Shown one piece after another: positions 23,461-35,330 of a stretch of 64,000 bases of DNA (position 1 is the stretch's first letter; the number at the start of each line of letters is the position of its first letter). Position numbers and translations under genes: made by a program. The notes below the pieces were generated by a model that saw nothing but the letters and a program-made list of their open reading frames with translations, had not been told where the DNA came from and did no database searches. The stretch lies in assembly GCA_964017045.1 (NCBI GenBank), contig OZ024810.1, positions 4,448,504-4,512,503 of the forward strand. The letters are read 5' to 3'. Origin of the DNA: Omphiscola glabra. Taxonomy: Eukaryota; Mollusca; Gastropoda; Lymnaeidae.

Positions 23461-24681
23461 ATGGCTAGTATTCTGGACGTAGATGGTGATTTTTTCACGA
23501 CCTTCAACTTGAAGCCAGGTCCAGTCATCGGGACGGGAATGTCAGGTCAGGTTGTCCTAGCGACTCACACTGACAACCCACGAATGAGGTTGGCCGTCAA
23601 GACGTTTTCCCTGCTCACAGATAAGGACGTCAACAAAAACAAGAAGCTGTTCACACGTGAGGTCAAATGTATGCAGACACTTGACCATCCCAACGTCATA
23701 AAACTCATTCTGGCAGCCCGGTGCCCTGATCGTCTGCTCATCTGCACGCCCTACTGCCAGAAAGGAAGTCTGTCGTCACTGCTGACATCACTGACTCCAG
23801 CACACTTGGCCCTCTACGTCACCCAGCTCACATCTGCCGTGTGTTACCTGCATCAGAAGAGGATCGTCCACTCGGACATCAAACCCAGCAACGTGTTCAT
23901 TGATGACCACCAGAATGCCATCCTCGGAGACTTCGGTGTGGCTTTTTTGGTACCGACTGACCAGACCACCGTCCGGCCCAAGATGGTCGGAGGCACGCCC
24001 GCCTTTATGGCCCCAGAGTTGTTCGGACCAGGTCTTGTTGACCCCTTCAAACTGGACGTCTACTCCCTGGGTGCGGTCATCTGGTGCATTTTATTCCGAC
24101 TGGAGCCCAACTCTGAGAACGTGTACGACTACCTTGACGAGGTCAAGGCGTGCCCGGATGTTCCACAGCCCTACAGGTGAATATTGAATAGTTATTACAT
24201 CAGGTTCTCTATCATCTTATCGTTACTACCTTAAGTCGACTTGCCAGATGATTGTCTCTATGATTGTTTCTATGATAGTTTCTATGATTGTTTCTATGAT
24301 TGTTTCATATGGTTATTTCCTTGTAGTATATGCGCTTAAGTTTAGCAACTATTTAGATATTTCTTAATTATGTGTACGTAACTATTAGATTATTTAAATT
24401 ATTGTATTTAAAATGAAGTCAGTAAAACAATTCATCTTTAGTAAAATGTTTCATACAATGCGTACAACCATTTCATTTTTCGGTGTGGCATAAGAGGATG
24501 TGTTATTAAGACGACCGAATTGTTGGACTAAATAAGTTCTATTCTCCAATGTTTCAGGTGGACGTTACAAGTGACCCTTGACCCAGATTTCAGAAGGCGA
24601 TCAACAGTTTCATCTCTGATGGAGACGTTACGAGGAGTGGGGCGCAATGGGGCGCCTTGTGACGAACTTCGAGGAATCTAA
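23461..24681 (+). CDS. Two-exon protein kinase, copy A
   Basis: Exon 1 is 23461-24176 and exon 2 is 24558-24681; the GT-AG intron is 381 bp, joining inside an Arg codon to give 279 aa. It is a bare kinase domain: glycine loop IGTGMSGQ (23-30), Lys47 in LAVKTF, C-helix Glu67, catalytic loop HSDIKPSN (137-144, Ser replacing the usual Arg of HRD), DFG 157-159, APE 184-186, D199 in DVYSLG, and a C-terminal RRRSTVSSLME helix. There is no signal peptide, membrane segment or extra domain. The HSD loop suggests a kinase not needing activation-loop phosphorylation, by analogy with other non-RD kinases. Substrate and family are not recognised; Ser/Thr specificity is suggested by DIKPSN. The ATG is the first in frame, just after the tandem-like 5' leader. 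Confidence 0.88.
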
Positions 24682-24689
24682 ACACATCT

Positions 24690-25340
24690 ATTATGGTTTA
24701 GTTTTTTTTTAAATTCACTAACATTAACCCTTGAACTTTTCTATCCAAGTGCATGCCGTTATTGAAATGTTATGTTATTGTTATTTCCCCTGTTATCATA
24801 TTTTAACCTGTACCTGGTAATTATTGCTAACTGGTTGTCATGGTAACACTAATTGTGCTCTACTAATATGCTACTTAATTAAACAAATTGCTACTCTCTT
24901 CTAACAAAATGACCACTTTCTATCGTTTGGCTACTTTATCTAACAAAATGACCGCTTTCTACTCATCTGTCGTATGACTTTCTAACAAACTATTTAACTT
25001 TCTGTGCAATAAGACTAAAATAATAATCTACTTAAATTTAAAAATAATTAATTGATAATATTGAATTCTTTAAATTAAGATAATTAAAAGTGGTGTAAAT
25101 AATTTTATTAAGTGATATACATTTACCATGAATCAATATTTACAGACATTATTACTTTATTTATGGTTTTAATTCATAGATGTTTCTAAAATTAGTATTG
25201 GATTAATATTTAATTTGAATCGTCACCTTAAAAAAAGGGGGTTTCTAATTTATTAAATACCGGTAATTCTGTCCATATTTATAACAATGTAATTAAACTC
25301 AAATCTGTTTTTTTAGTTTCAGTCTCATCCCCGTCATCTG
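24690..25340. other. Kinase A 3' flank, AT-rich
   Basis: The first ~300 bp aligns patchily with the kinase B 3' flank ('cattaacccttgaacttttc', 'ggttgtcatggtaacac'), including recurring 'aacaaaatgaccactttct'. The rest is A/T-rich without genes. Confidence 0.6.
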
Positions 25341-26189
25341 ACCAGATTAATTTCTAAATGACGTCATATTAGTCGTTAGGATGTAAAAAATAACCCTAAA
25401 GCCATTTTTAATCAGGCCACAAAGTCTGTCTAAACGGTGTACTTTGTACGCGTACACACCTGGTGTACACAATAGGCATAAACTCTGTGACGGTCCCCAG
25501 CCCGTGTAAACTGAGAGGGGAAAAGGCTCATAAAAAACACGTACGATAAGCAGGGGCGTAGTGTCGAGATGAGAATTCACTAATTATTGTTGCCCATCGG
25601 GTATTGTGTTTTATTGTACGTGGGTGTCTTTGAGTTAGTTAATGAACGCCCTTACCGTCATTTATTTGGTGACGTATATTTGTGGTAATTATGACGTATG
25701 TGTAGACGGTGTTTGTCGTACGTGCGAAAGAACCTTGTTGTGGATGGTGCAAGTTGCGTTATACATGTGTTTGATTGAATGTTTGATTGAATGTTTGATT
25801 GAATGTACAGCCTGTAGATATATTGGATATATTATGTGTTATTAGGACATTAGTATGACCTGTGAACGTATATAAGATTCTCATGAACGAAACCAATGAA
25901 ATATCCGAGTTTGTCAGGGTTAGTACCGCCCCTCTTCCACGAACACACCTCTAAAGTTGGCACGGAGTCCCACCCATTTCTATTTAAAGTTGAAAGGAAT
26001 CTGGTAAATAAGCTGTATGAAAGGTGCTAACATGCCTTGTCAAAATACACTGGTATAGTCGGGGGCCACTAACATGTAGTGATTCTTTTAATACGAGCAC
26101 AAACCATGTTAAAGTTAAGTTCTCATAGTTACAAATTGTTACAGTACATGAAAAATCTCATTTAGTGTTGCTTTAAGCCTCTTTTCATC

Positions 26190-26995
26190 GCACGTTACCA
26201 CAAATCCACAACGCCTGGCTTCGTCACTGGCCCATTAAAAACATGTGACATTCCCTCCCTCAAAGACAGATGAGAAAAGCTCCGCCTAACAATCCTATAT
26301 AAAGTGTTCATGGGGCTAGTGCCGGCCATCATGGGGCTAGTGCCGGCCATCATGGGGCTAGTGCCGGCCATCATGGGGCTAGTGCCGGCCATCATGGGGC
26401 TAGTGCCGGCCATCATGGGGTTAGTGCCGGCCATCATGGGGCTAGTGCCGGCCATCATGGGGCTAGTGCCGGCCATCATGGGGCTAGTGCCGGCCATCAT
26501 GGGGCTAGTGCCGGCCATCATGGGGTTAGTGCCGGCCATCACACTAAGGACGTATCTTACCCCACAGAAGCCAGGTCACTTAATCAGAGCCAAACGCTCA
26601 CTAAACACTGACTTCCCCTCTAACTGCCCCATAAGAAATTACATCCGGAACAACAGTAAATGCTTCACTATGCCACAGTAGAACACACTCCAATGTAAAC
26701 AATCTTTTTTCCTACGCACAATCATCGCTTGGAACCACATGGACAATACCGTAGTAAATTCGACGTCAATCGAGAGCTTCCGCTAGGAGTCTTTAAAATA
26801 CCAGCATCTCTAGATGGGAGTTTTCATGTACCCCGGGAACTGTAACTCTGACAAGCTAACTTTAACGTGCTGTGGTCGTAGATCAAAGAAAAGAATCATT
26901 TACGCCTTTGTGGCCCTCCCACTTGTTACACCGCATACGCATATGCCAGTACATGGATTCAGCAATGTACCCTACCAGAACCAGAGGGAAAGTGC
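26190..26995 (+). mobile_element. CR1/Jockey-type LINE 3' fragment with internal 21 bp array
   Basis: The plus strand reads TTPGFVTGPLKTCDIPSLKD, LRLTILYKVFMGLVPAI, LTPQKPGHLIRAKRSLNTD, RNYIRNNSKCFTMPQ and FLRTIIAWNHMDNTVVNS, with interrupting stops. It is collinear with the C-terminus of the element at 31162-32465. A 3'-UTR-like stretch follows (ctctagatgggagttttcat ...) and is shared with 34813-35110. The MGLVPAI codons are amplified 11-fold. Confidence 0.88.
26310..26540 (+). repeat. 21 bp minisatellite made from LINE codons (MGLVPAI x11)
   Basis: Eleven near-perfect copies of a 21 bp unit each encode MGLVPAI, in the frame of the surrounding LINE. The related LINE at 31162-32465 has one such motif (MGLIPAI), which identifies the seed. 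Confidence 0.95.
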
Positions 26996-26999
26996 CACA

Positions 27000-27430
27000 C
27001 ACACCCACACCCCCCCCCCCTTTTTCGACGGAGAAGAGATCTGTGCAGCAATAAAATGAAATGTTATTTATTTATTACTACCGTATTAAATTGTCATTCT
27101 AATAATATCTTCACATATCTCTCAGCTCGATACATTTGATGATCTGTTTAAGGCTAATATTCCTAGAGGCTTACATTATTCGAACATTGGTTACGCCTGA
27201 TTAGAAGCCTGTTTGTTTTATAAATATTTATTTGTTCAACTTCACAAGTTTAAAGATTTTGACAATAGGATATTGAACAAGCTTTACATCCATATAGAGT
27301 TCTTTAATATTTCATTTGATCATAAAAGCATGACTTTTGAATGAGGTATAGGTTGTTGCCGGGTAATTGTAAACTGTATGATGGCATCAGGCTTTAAAAA
27401 AATATAGCTAACACACATATTCTGGTGAAG
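27000..27430. other. AT-rich sequence 3' of the I-like LINE
   Basis: No gene is seen. It may include the LINE's 3' UTR on the minus strand, but no poly-A or short terminal repeat was identified. Confidence 0.3.
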
Positions 27431-30400
27431 GTCTGAGATTACTCTCTTAAGACCCCGGCTAGTAAATTGGCAATCAACTCCATCTGCTGAGCTGTGCCAT
27501 ACAACATTTTCCTCACATAGGGTTCCCCCTCCGCCCTGGCCTCCCGCGGAAGCTCCAGTGAGGGACATTCGGTCAACAGATGCGCCAGCGTTTCCGGGAC
27601 CAGGTTGCAATGCCGGCAGGTAGGTTCCCGATTGTTGTCTAGACGCCAGAAATATGTGCCTATGGGGCAATGCTCGGTGCGCATTTGCGTCACTAAACTT
27701 TGCTGTTTTCGGCCTAACCCCCACCATGGGTCTTGTTTGCTAGGAGTTTGCAAGTTTGAATAGACGCCTCTAGCGGTCGTATTCCGCCCACTGCCTGTAC
27801 CACTTTTTCCTAAAATGGTCCGCCAGCCAGTTCTTTATTTCTAATCCAGTCATTGGTATTTCTGGCTGAGGCTGGGCGGCCCCGGTTTTCGCAAGAGTGT
27901 CTGCTTTCACGTTGCCACTGATGTTGACGTGGCCAGGGATCCATTGCACTGTTACCTTGCCTCCTAGTTCGCCGATTTTGCACACGTCATCCATGATGAC
28001 GTCAACCAAGTGAGTGGTACCCTGTCTCTTTCCCAAGATCTCGGGAGCAGATCTTGAGTCTGAGAACACGACCACATCGAGTCCCACAAGTTCATTTTCT
28101 CTCAGTGTGTGATACATGCTCTCCAGAGCCCTGTGTATAGCTTCAAGCTCCGCATCAAAGTTTGATTCTGTGGTCCCACAGGGTCCAGAGAGTTATTGGC
28201 TTTGTGCCCCCCCCCCACTGGGTATAGTATGAGCGCACCATACCCAGCAGTACTTTCTCTCAGATTGGCCGATCCGTCCGTGAACACTTTCGGGTACTTT
28301 GGAGTACAAATCCATGGTCTCAAGGGCGGCCGCTCTCTGAACATGCTCAGGGCTCCGTTTTGTCACTGCCGCATCGGTCAAGGCCAAATGTATGGAAGGA
28401 CGTGAGGGTTCCGCGTACGGCGGATTAACTGGGATTTGGGTCAGCCGTTCTCTATTTTGGGGCAGATCGACAGTCCTTTCAAGCTCCACGACCTGGTGCA
28501 TGAATGAGGATCTTTTTAGTCTTCTGCCCGCAACCCAGTTATTTTGCATCTGAAACGACGGTTCTCTTTCTTTCAGCCGTCGGTACCTCTCTACGGTACT
28601 TAAAATAGCGTTTTCCCTCCTAATTTCAAGCGGTTCTACATTGGCCAAGACTTCTACAGCAGCTGTGGGTGTGGTCCTAAATGCGCCACAGATGAATCTC
28701 AGAGCCTGATTCTGGATTCGACCCAACTTTTCCAATGCAGTCTTACTTGCAAAGGATTGGACTGGCATGCTGTAATCCATTACCGACCTTACACTGCTAA
28801 GGAATAGAGCTCTAAGGGTACTTGCGCCCGCGCCCCAACTTGTGCAAGCCAATTTTTTCACCAGATTGAGCTTGGCGGTCGCCTGGGAGCAGAGGTCTTG
28901 TACAAAGTTATGCATTTGAACCTTTTGATCCAATTTGACTCCCAGGTAAACCGGTTGCTTGTCCCACTTGAGCGCTACATTCCCCACCTTCAGCTCGATC
29001 TCCTGTTTGAGAATGGTTCGCCCGTTTGTAAACAGCGAACAGACCGTCTTCTCGGTGTTGATTTCCAGATGCCACCGCTGCATGAACCTATTGATAGATG
29101 AAAGGTCTTGCTGTAATAGCTTTTGCAGGCGGTGGACATCCTTACCGGTGCTCCAGATAACCAAATCTTCAACATACATTACGGCATTGATTACCAAATT
29201 TTGTGGCAAGTCATTAATGTATGCCAGGAAAAGTGTGCAACTGAGGGCTGACCCTTGTGGGAGCCCTTCCTCAAGGGTTCTTTTCCTGGAGGTTTCAATG
29301 CCGAATTTCGTGCTTATTGTCCGGTTTGTAAGGAAACCGGCAATCCACCTGTACATATTGACAGTTACTCCCATCTTTTGCAATTTCAATAATAGACCGG
29401 ACCTCCAGACTCGGTCGTATGCTTGCCGGAGGTCGAAAAATACAGCCACTGTATGTGATTTTTTTCTGAAGCCCATCTGTGATGGACTGGAGAAGACGGA
29501 GCACTTGGTCTACAGGCTGCATTCCCTTGCGGAAGCCCGCCTGTATTGGACTCAGGCTGTCGGTACTCTCCAGGTACCAGTACAGCCTTTGATTAACCAT
29601 TCTCTCGGCTACCCTCCCCAAACACGATGTCAGGGAGATCGGACGATAGCCGTTAGGGTGATCGAGATTTTTCCCTTCTTTGGGAATAGGGACGATGGTA
29701 GCGCTAAGCCAAGCTCTGGGTAGGATTCTAGTTACCCATGATCTGTTTATGATTGACAATAGCTTTGTCTTCGCTATCGGGCCAAGATTTTTGATCATTT
29801 CGTTACAGATCTTATCCGGACCTGGTGCCTTGGCGGCGTCGCACTTGTCAATGGCGGTTTGCAACTCATTCATAGTGTAAGGGGTTGTGAATATCTCGTC
29901 ATGCGGTCCCCACCGTTGGGCCTCTTCTCCATGTTTCCGAAGACGGTTAAGGTTCCGGCTCTCTCTGGTCTCTTTCTGCTTCCTGTTAATCCTTGCAAAG
30001 TGCTTATTTAGAGCCTCGGCACTTTTGGCATCCATGGTAGCCGTGCCAGTAGTCGTTTGCAAAGGACGCAGGTTACGTACCTTCCCCATGCAGGATAGAG
30101 AGTCCATCAATCGCCAGACCTCTTTTCCGTCTTTCAGGTCGACTTTTCCACATGTACCAACCCATTTTTCTTTCTTTGCCCTGTCAACCTCCTTACGGAC
30201 CTCGGCTGTCAGTCTGTTGTAAGCTGCACGAGCAGCAGCCGTCTTCAACTTTCCAGCTTTGGCCCGTGCTCTCTTTCGTTCACGAACCATTTCTGCCAAC
30301 CTCTTGTTCCAAAAGGGGCGGAACTTGCGGTTCCCGTTTGTTCTAGGGACTGTTTTTCTAGCCACTGCGAGTATTGCACTGACAAAGTTGCTGTATGCAG

Positions 30401-31127
30401 CATCGGTGCTTTCAGAGGCATCGGGAGTCCCAGCTGACTCCTCGATCGTGCTTTCAGTTCTTTGACGGAACAAGGTCATCTTGGCTTTGCCGAACAGCCA
30501 GTGCCTCCTAGCAAACCTTGGCTTTGCCAGCACAAGATCTAAAGTAATGAAGGTCAAAATATCCCCCATATGGGCATTGAAATCCCCAGCTATAATTCTA
30601 TTTTGAAAATGAGTGATGCCTTGTAGTGGAAGGCATAGAGTGTTACGAGGAGTATTATAAATATTACTAATGGTAAAGAACTTACCTCCTAAACCTACTC
30701 TCAGGGCCAGGGTATCAGTTCCACCAACGCTTCTGCTCTCTACCAGCTCCGCTGTGAGGGGGTTTCGCACAAGTGTTACCAGCCCTCGGCACTTTGCGCA
30801 AGTGCAGCGGTATACTGAAAAGCCCGTGATGTGCAATGAGTGCTTTTTCAGTAGGGTTTCCTGTAATAGAGCTACGTCCACTTCCCGGCTGTGGAGTAGG
30901 TTGGTGAGTTCTGGGATTTTCCCCCTGACCCCGTTGCAGTTAAGCTGCATAACTACTAAGGTAGTGGGGAGGTGACCAGCGGCACCTTGCATAGTGCCCC
31001 CAGTAGCACTAGCGCCTGCAGTCGGCCTGAGCCCCGTCACCGACCTGCAGGGGAGGAGGGGATTCGAGGTCCCCCCAGTGTTCTTCTGGTTCTGGTTCGG
31101 TACGTTGCTGCATCCATATACTGGCAT
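27430..31127 (-). mobile_element. Decayed I-clade-like LINE with endonuclease, RT and RNase H
   Basis: Minus-strand order: AP endonuclease start (VVMQLNCNGVRGKIPEL, LLQETLL, AGDFNAHMG, about 30.57-31.0 kb); RT (GFRKGMQPVDQVLRLLQ, FFDLRQAYDRVWRSG, GLPQGSALSC, then YVED at 29165-29176); RNase H (KVFTDGSA, FDAELEAIHRALESMYHTL, VVFSDSRSA, WIPGHVNISGNVKADTLAK); and a Cys/His tail (CRHCNLVPETLAHLLTEC). EN, RT and RNase H in one element suggest the I superfamily; Nimbus/BgI of Biomphalaria is a possible relative. Decay: frameshifts near 29.47, 28.34 and 28.16 kb and others nearer the 3' end, loss of the endonuclease C-terminal half after NAHMG, and VED in place of ADD in the RT active site. Confidence 0.9.
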
Positions 31128-31161
31128 ATGTGCAACGGTTGGGGAAGCGATGTTGCCAATC

Positions 31162-32465
31162 TAACAGCTCCTAGCAGATGCCAGGGCGGCCTTGAAGCTT
31201 TCGATCGTTGTCGAGTTCACGGCGGTATTGTCCAGGTTGTTCCAAGCAATTATGGTGCGTGGAAAGAATGCCTGCTTATGTTGCACTGTGTTACTCCGAG
31301 GCACAGTGAAGCATTTGTTATTGTTTCGGGTGTAATTTCTCATGGGGTTGTCAGATGTTAAGTCAGTGTTAAGTGACTCTTTGGCTCTAATTAATCGGCC
31401 TGGCTTCTTTGGGGTAAGATAATTGTTTGCTGGGATGGCCGGAATTAGCCCCATGGCCATTTTATATAAGAATGTTAGTCGGATCTTTTCTCGTCTGTCC
31501 TTGAGAGTGGGGATGTCAAATCTGTTTAAAAGGCCAGTGACGTAGCCAGGAGTGGTGGTTTTATAGTCACGTGCTATGAAGCGCATTGCGTTACGTTGGA
31601 TTCGCTCCAATTTGTCCACGTCCTGTTACTTGTTGAAGGATTGTCCTATTTAGGGTGTACATATAGCTTGATGGGTTTTTTTTGAGATGCTCATTATGTA
31701 GCATTTGGTTTCATTAAATTTCATGCCCCATTTGTCTGCCCAATTCATAAGGCACTCCAAATCTGCTTGAAGTTGGTTGTGGTCATCGTAGTCGATTATC
31801 TCTCTGTAGACAAGACAGTCATCTGCAAACAGCCTCACTTGAGATTTTACAGTATCAGGGAGGTCGTTTATGTGACAGAGAAAGAGAAGGGGGCCCAGTA
31901 CTGTGCCTTGAGGAACTCCTGAGCCTACGGTGGCTTTGCCTGATCGGACGCCATCTACCACTACTTGCATGGTCCGTTTTGTTAGAAATGTTGAGAGCCA
32001 GGAGTGAAGGTTGCCGGTAATGCCGTAGTGGTGGAGTTTGTGTAGAAGAAGGCTGTGTGGAACAGTGTCGAAGGCCTTGGAGAAGTCGAGAATTGCCATG
32101 TCGATCTGGTTACCTTTGTCATAGGAGGCAAGGAGGTCATTGGTGGTGATGATTAATTGAGTTTCTGTGGAGTATCCAGAGCGGAAACCGCGGTTTAGAG
32201 TGGTCAAAATGTTGTAGTGTTCAAGGTGGTTCATGATGTGACGACAGATGATGTGTTCCAGAATTTTGCATAGAACGGAGGTCGGGGATATTGGGCGGTA
32301 GTTTGCTGGGTTATGCCGGTCACCTTTCTTGTAGGCACTAGTGACATTTGCATCAAGCCAGTCCAGTGGGAGTTTGCCGGAGTCAAGCGACTTTTGGAAA
32401 ATGCGGGTGATGGCTGGGGCGATGTTGTCAGCCAGGGTCTTTAGGACAATGTTTGGGATACAGTG
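31162..32465 (-). mobile_element. CR1/Jockey-type LINE reverse transcriptase, internally deleted
   Basis: The minus strand reads TLADNIAPAITRIFQKSLDS, ANYRPISPTSVLCKILEHI, AILDFSKAFDTVPHSLLLHK, SGVPQGTVLGPLLFL and RLFADDCLVYREI (intact FADD). After KKTHQAICTP the frame breaks and sequence resumes at DKLERIQRNAMRFIARDYK, so the RT thumb/linker appears deleted. The C-terminus reads LYKMAMGLIPAI, LTPKKPGRLIRAKESL and ends near 31162. No endonuclease is present, so the element is 5' truncated. It lies immediately upstream of the I-like element. Confidence 0.88.
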
Positions 32466-32469
32466 TTGT

Positions 32470-33095
32470 CAAAGTTGTTCGCACTAGCCACAGATATATT
32501 GAATAAAGGCTGGACTTTTTTCTCTTACCTTTCCCCGGTGAAGGACTACCTTGGTCATCTCTCACCTTCGCCCTGGGGAATTGACGTAACGACGTGAGTT
32601 TTTTCGCTTCGGGTAGTCTGCTCTACCGTACTGGTCCGTCGCGCCACGTAGAGGCAAAACTCTTGCGGTGACTGCCGAAACAGTCCTTTTACGGAAGAAA
32701 AAAAAATAAAAAAAATATAGCTATTCTATTAGCATAATTGTCAATCTATTCGATTCCATGTCTGTTGAGTTAGATCAAAGGAAATCTTTAAAAATTTGAT
32801 TATTCATTTTTTTATTGAAAATTTGGGAATTTAAAGCGAGCAAGCGAATAGTTATTTTATTTTTTTTTCGTCAATTATTATCAAATCTAAAGGGTACCGC
32901 ATTTAACTGTCCTACTTTTGTGACACAGTTTCTCGAATAACACAGTTTCTTTTAAAATACTTAGACTTTATTTATTCAAATCCCAACTGCTTTTGTCTTT
33001 TTAATGTCAGAATTATTAATTTTTTTAAAGTTGAGAATCCAGTATAAAGCCAGCATACGTCTGTCGTATATGAAAATCTGCCATACATACATTAA
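32470..33095. other. No recognised gene
   Basis: The first ~170 bp (caaagttgttcgcactagcc, then a GC-balanced stretch) may be the 5' remainder of the minus-strand LINE. The rest is A/T-rich. Confidence 0.3.
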
Positions 33096-33099
33096 TGCA

Positions 33100-33510
33100 C
33101 TTTATAATAATCCCAATTAGTACCCCGCCCCAAGGGTCGCATCCGCACATATTTTTCACGCCCCTGAACTATATTAATAGTAATGAGCCATCCACATTTA
33201 CACCGCAGATTTATTTCCCCATATATTTCAGAAAAGCCAAAGGAAATATTACGTTCCAAAATCACTTGCAATATTATTTTTTTTTTAAAATAAACTCTTA
33301 GCGCAGTTATCGGGAATTTTCCTTTATGTTCTCCTATAAAAAACTGATTATAGGGGGGTTGGGGGTGTGGAAGAAAATTAGATTGAATATGTTGTCATAG
33401 GCAACGCGTCTATGTGCCAAGTTTCAGCTCGATGGGCTGACGAGAAGTGGGTCAGTTAGCCGTCCCAAGATTTTGCCTGTCTGTCACCCACGAACAAAAG
33501 TGAAGTTAAT
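33100..33510 (+). repeat. Interspersed repeat, copy 2, unexpanded
   Basis: Paralogue of the repeat at 14590-15765. It has one copy of the 'tttacaccgcagatttattt' block and no MITE, so it shows the state before both changes. Confidence 0.65.
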
Positions 33511-34284
33511 ATAAGTGATTTTAAAAAAACGTTATTTTGAACTTGCATTTAGATTATCACACAACCTCCATGTTTTGGTAAAAGTTTTGAAAAAACATTC
33601 TTCTTTCTCGATCGTCAATTTAAAAATAAAGTCCATGACTCTATGGATTTGGTTAAGGCATAACTAAGATGAAATTTGTAATTCAACTGAAAAAGTTTTA
33701 GTTTGAAATTACAAATACACATTTTAATCAGGTGAATATTGGGACAAATTATACTAATATTATGTGATTTGCCTCAGATAAAATCTCTAAAAAATAATTA
33801 CCGGTATATGATGTCCTTTTACTAAAATCTCGTATATTCCTAACATTATTTGTCCGTTCATATCAGAATGATAAAAATGACCACCATAATGTCACATTGA
33901 TAGGTGTGGAGGGAGGTTAAAGAAATTGAGGTCGCCCATGACTCCCGAGCGAAAGCGGGGTGGGTTGGTGAGAGGCTGGGGACGAGGCTCGCTTTTTTGG
34001 GTGGATAAATTCAAAATACTGGGTGGTTTTTTTTTTAGGGCATAACTGACTTAAGTTTGGGAACATTGTTGTATTGATACAAGTCATATATTTTAAGTTG
34101 CTGCTAAATAGTATTTATTTATTTTTTTAAATTTAAACTTTTTCGTTAAACATTTTCAATACAATTTTTTTTTTAAATGTATCCATAAAAAAATATGTCA
34201 GTCACAAAAGTAAGTATAATAATTTTTTATAAATAAAATTTCTTTAAAATTTTCAATTTCATTTATATAGCTCATGTAAAACGG

Positions 34285-34435
34285 AATGTTGTAAAAAGTT
34301 CATAACCCATTAAGGGTTCCTTCTGGGTAATGATGGGTATATGTGCCAAGTTTGGTCAAGATCCATCAATCCATGTAAAAGCATTTGTGGAACAAACAAA
34401 CAGACATACACATTTTCCCTTGTATATATATATAT
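34285..34435 (+). repeat. Possible RTE/SINE-type 3' tail
   Basis: The text 'atgtgccaagtttggtcaag' followed by 'aacaaacaaacagacataca' and a (TA)n run resembles 3' tails of invertebrate RTE-type retroelements. No coding remains are seen. Confidence 0.4.
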
Positions 34436-34812
34436 ATATATATTATATGATTATATAATTATATGTATTTATTTATTGGACGGGGGGCGGGGGGTTACCG
34501 CTAGAGACGCCTATGCTTATTCACTTATTTAGGCCTCTGCTTATATCGCAAATTTAACATATAACCTATTTGATAGATATGACAAAAATATAGTTAGTCA
34601 TAAATGAAGGAAAAGATCACAAATTTATGGTGACGTATATTGTCTTTTTATGACAGTCCACATAATTCTAATCAATTTTGGGCTGTGGAATATCCGGGCA
34701 TGTGTTGACCTCGTGAAGGTCGCCGTACAGATTCTGAGACTTGGGCATAATTCCAACTAGTAATTGAATCTCAAGAAGAACAACTCCAGTGTTTATTAGA
34801 ATCATAGTCTTT

Positions 34813-35000
34813 AGACATTCATCTCTAGATGGGAGTTTTCATGTCGTAGACATAGACATTCATCTCTAGATGGGAGTTTTCATGTCGTAGACATAGACAT
34901 TCATCTCTAGATGGGAGTTTTCATGTCGTAGACATAGACATTCATCTCTAGATGGGAGTTTTCATGTCGTAGACATAGACATTCATCTTTAGATGGGAGT
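34813..35000 (+). repeat. 41 bp minisatellite from LINE 3' UTR
   Basis: About 4.6 copies of a 41 bp unit centred on 'ctctagatgggagttttcat'. The same string occurs once at 26810-26830, just after the LINE open reading frame. Confidence 0.9.
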
Positions 35001-35110
35001 ATTCATGTACCCAGGGAAATGTAACTCTGAGAAGCTAACTTTAACGTACTGTGGTCGTAGGCCAATGAAAAGAATCATTTACGCCTTTGTGGCCCTCCCA
35101 CTTTATACAC
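35000..35110 (+). mobile_element. LINE 3'-UTR remnant
   Basis: 'tgtaactctgagaagctaac', 'tactgtggtcgtag' and 'aagaatcatttacgcctttg' match 26840-26920, downstream of the CR1-like fragment, in the same orientation. No coding part is attached. Confidence 0.75.
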
Positions 35111-35117
35111 CGCTTAC

Positions 35118-35330
35118 ATCTTGCTACGCCAGTGTATACGACTCTTGCTACGCCAGTGTATACGATTCTTGCTACGACAGTGTATAGGACTCTTGCTACG
35201 CCAGTGTATACGACTCTTGCTACGCCAGTGTATACGACTCTTGCTACGCCAGTGTATACGACTCTTGCTACGCCAGTGTATACGACTCTTGCTACGTCAG
35301 TGTATATGACCCTTGCAACGCAAATGTATA
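35118..35330. repeat. 24 bp minisatellite, about 9 copies
   Basis: Unit contains 'cttgctacgccagtgtatac' plus 'gact'. Confidence 0.95.

Larger units (their letters stand above)
22395..25560 (+). repeat. Left arm of large inverted repeat
   Basis: Blocks matching the reverse complement of the right arm run from 'ctgttggccatggactgatg' (22.43 kb) through the promoter and kinase to 'ggtccccagcccgtgtaa' (25.49 kb). They end near 'caggggcgtag' (25.55 kb), a string that also opens a repeat at the end of the right arm. Intron and 3' flank are interrupted by diverged segments. Confidence 0.85.

Noticed and set aside
23461..24681. Kinase as a virus-derived gene (LGDFG loop recalls herpesvirus kinases)
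   Set aside because: The motif is shared by many cellular kinases; the gene has a spliceosomal intron and no other viral gene is nearby.
28959..29723. 254-codon plus-strand frame
   Set aside because: Antisense shadow of the I-like LINE reverse transcriptase, which is clearly coding on the minus strand.
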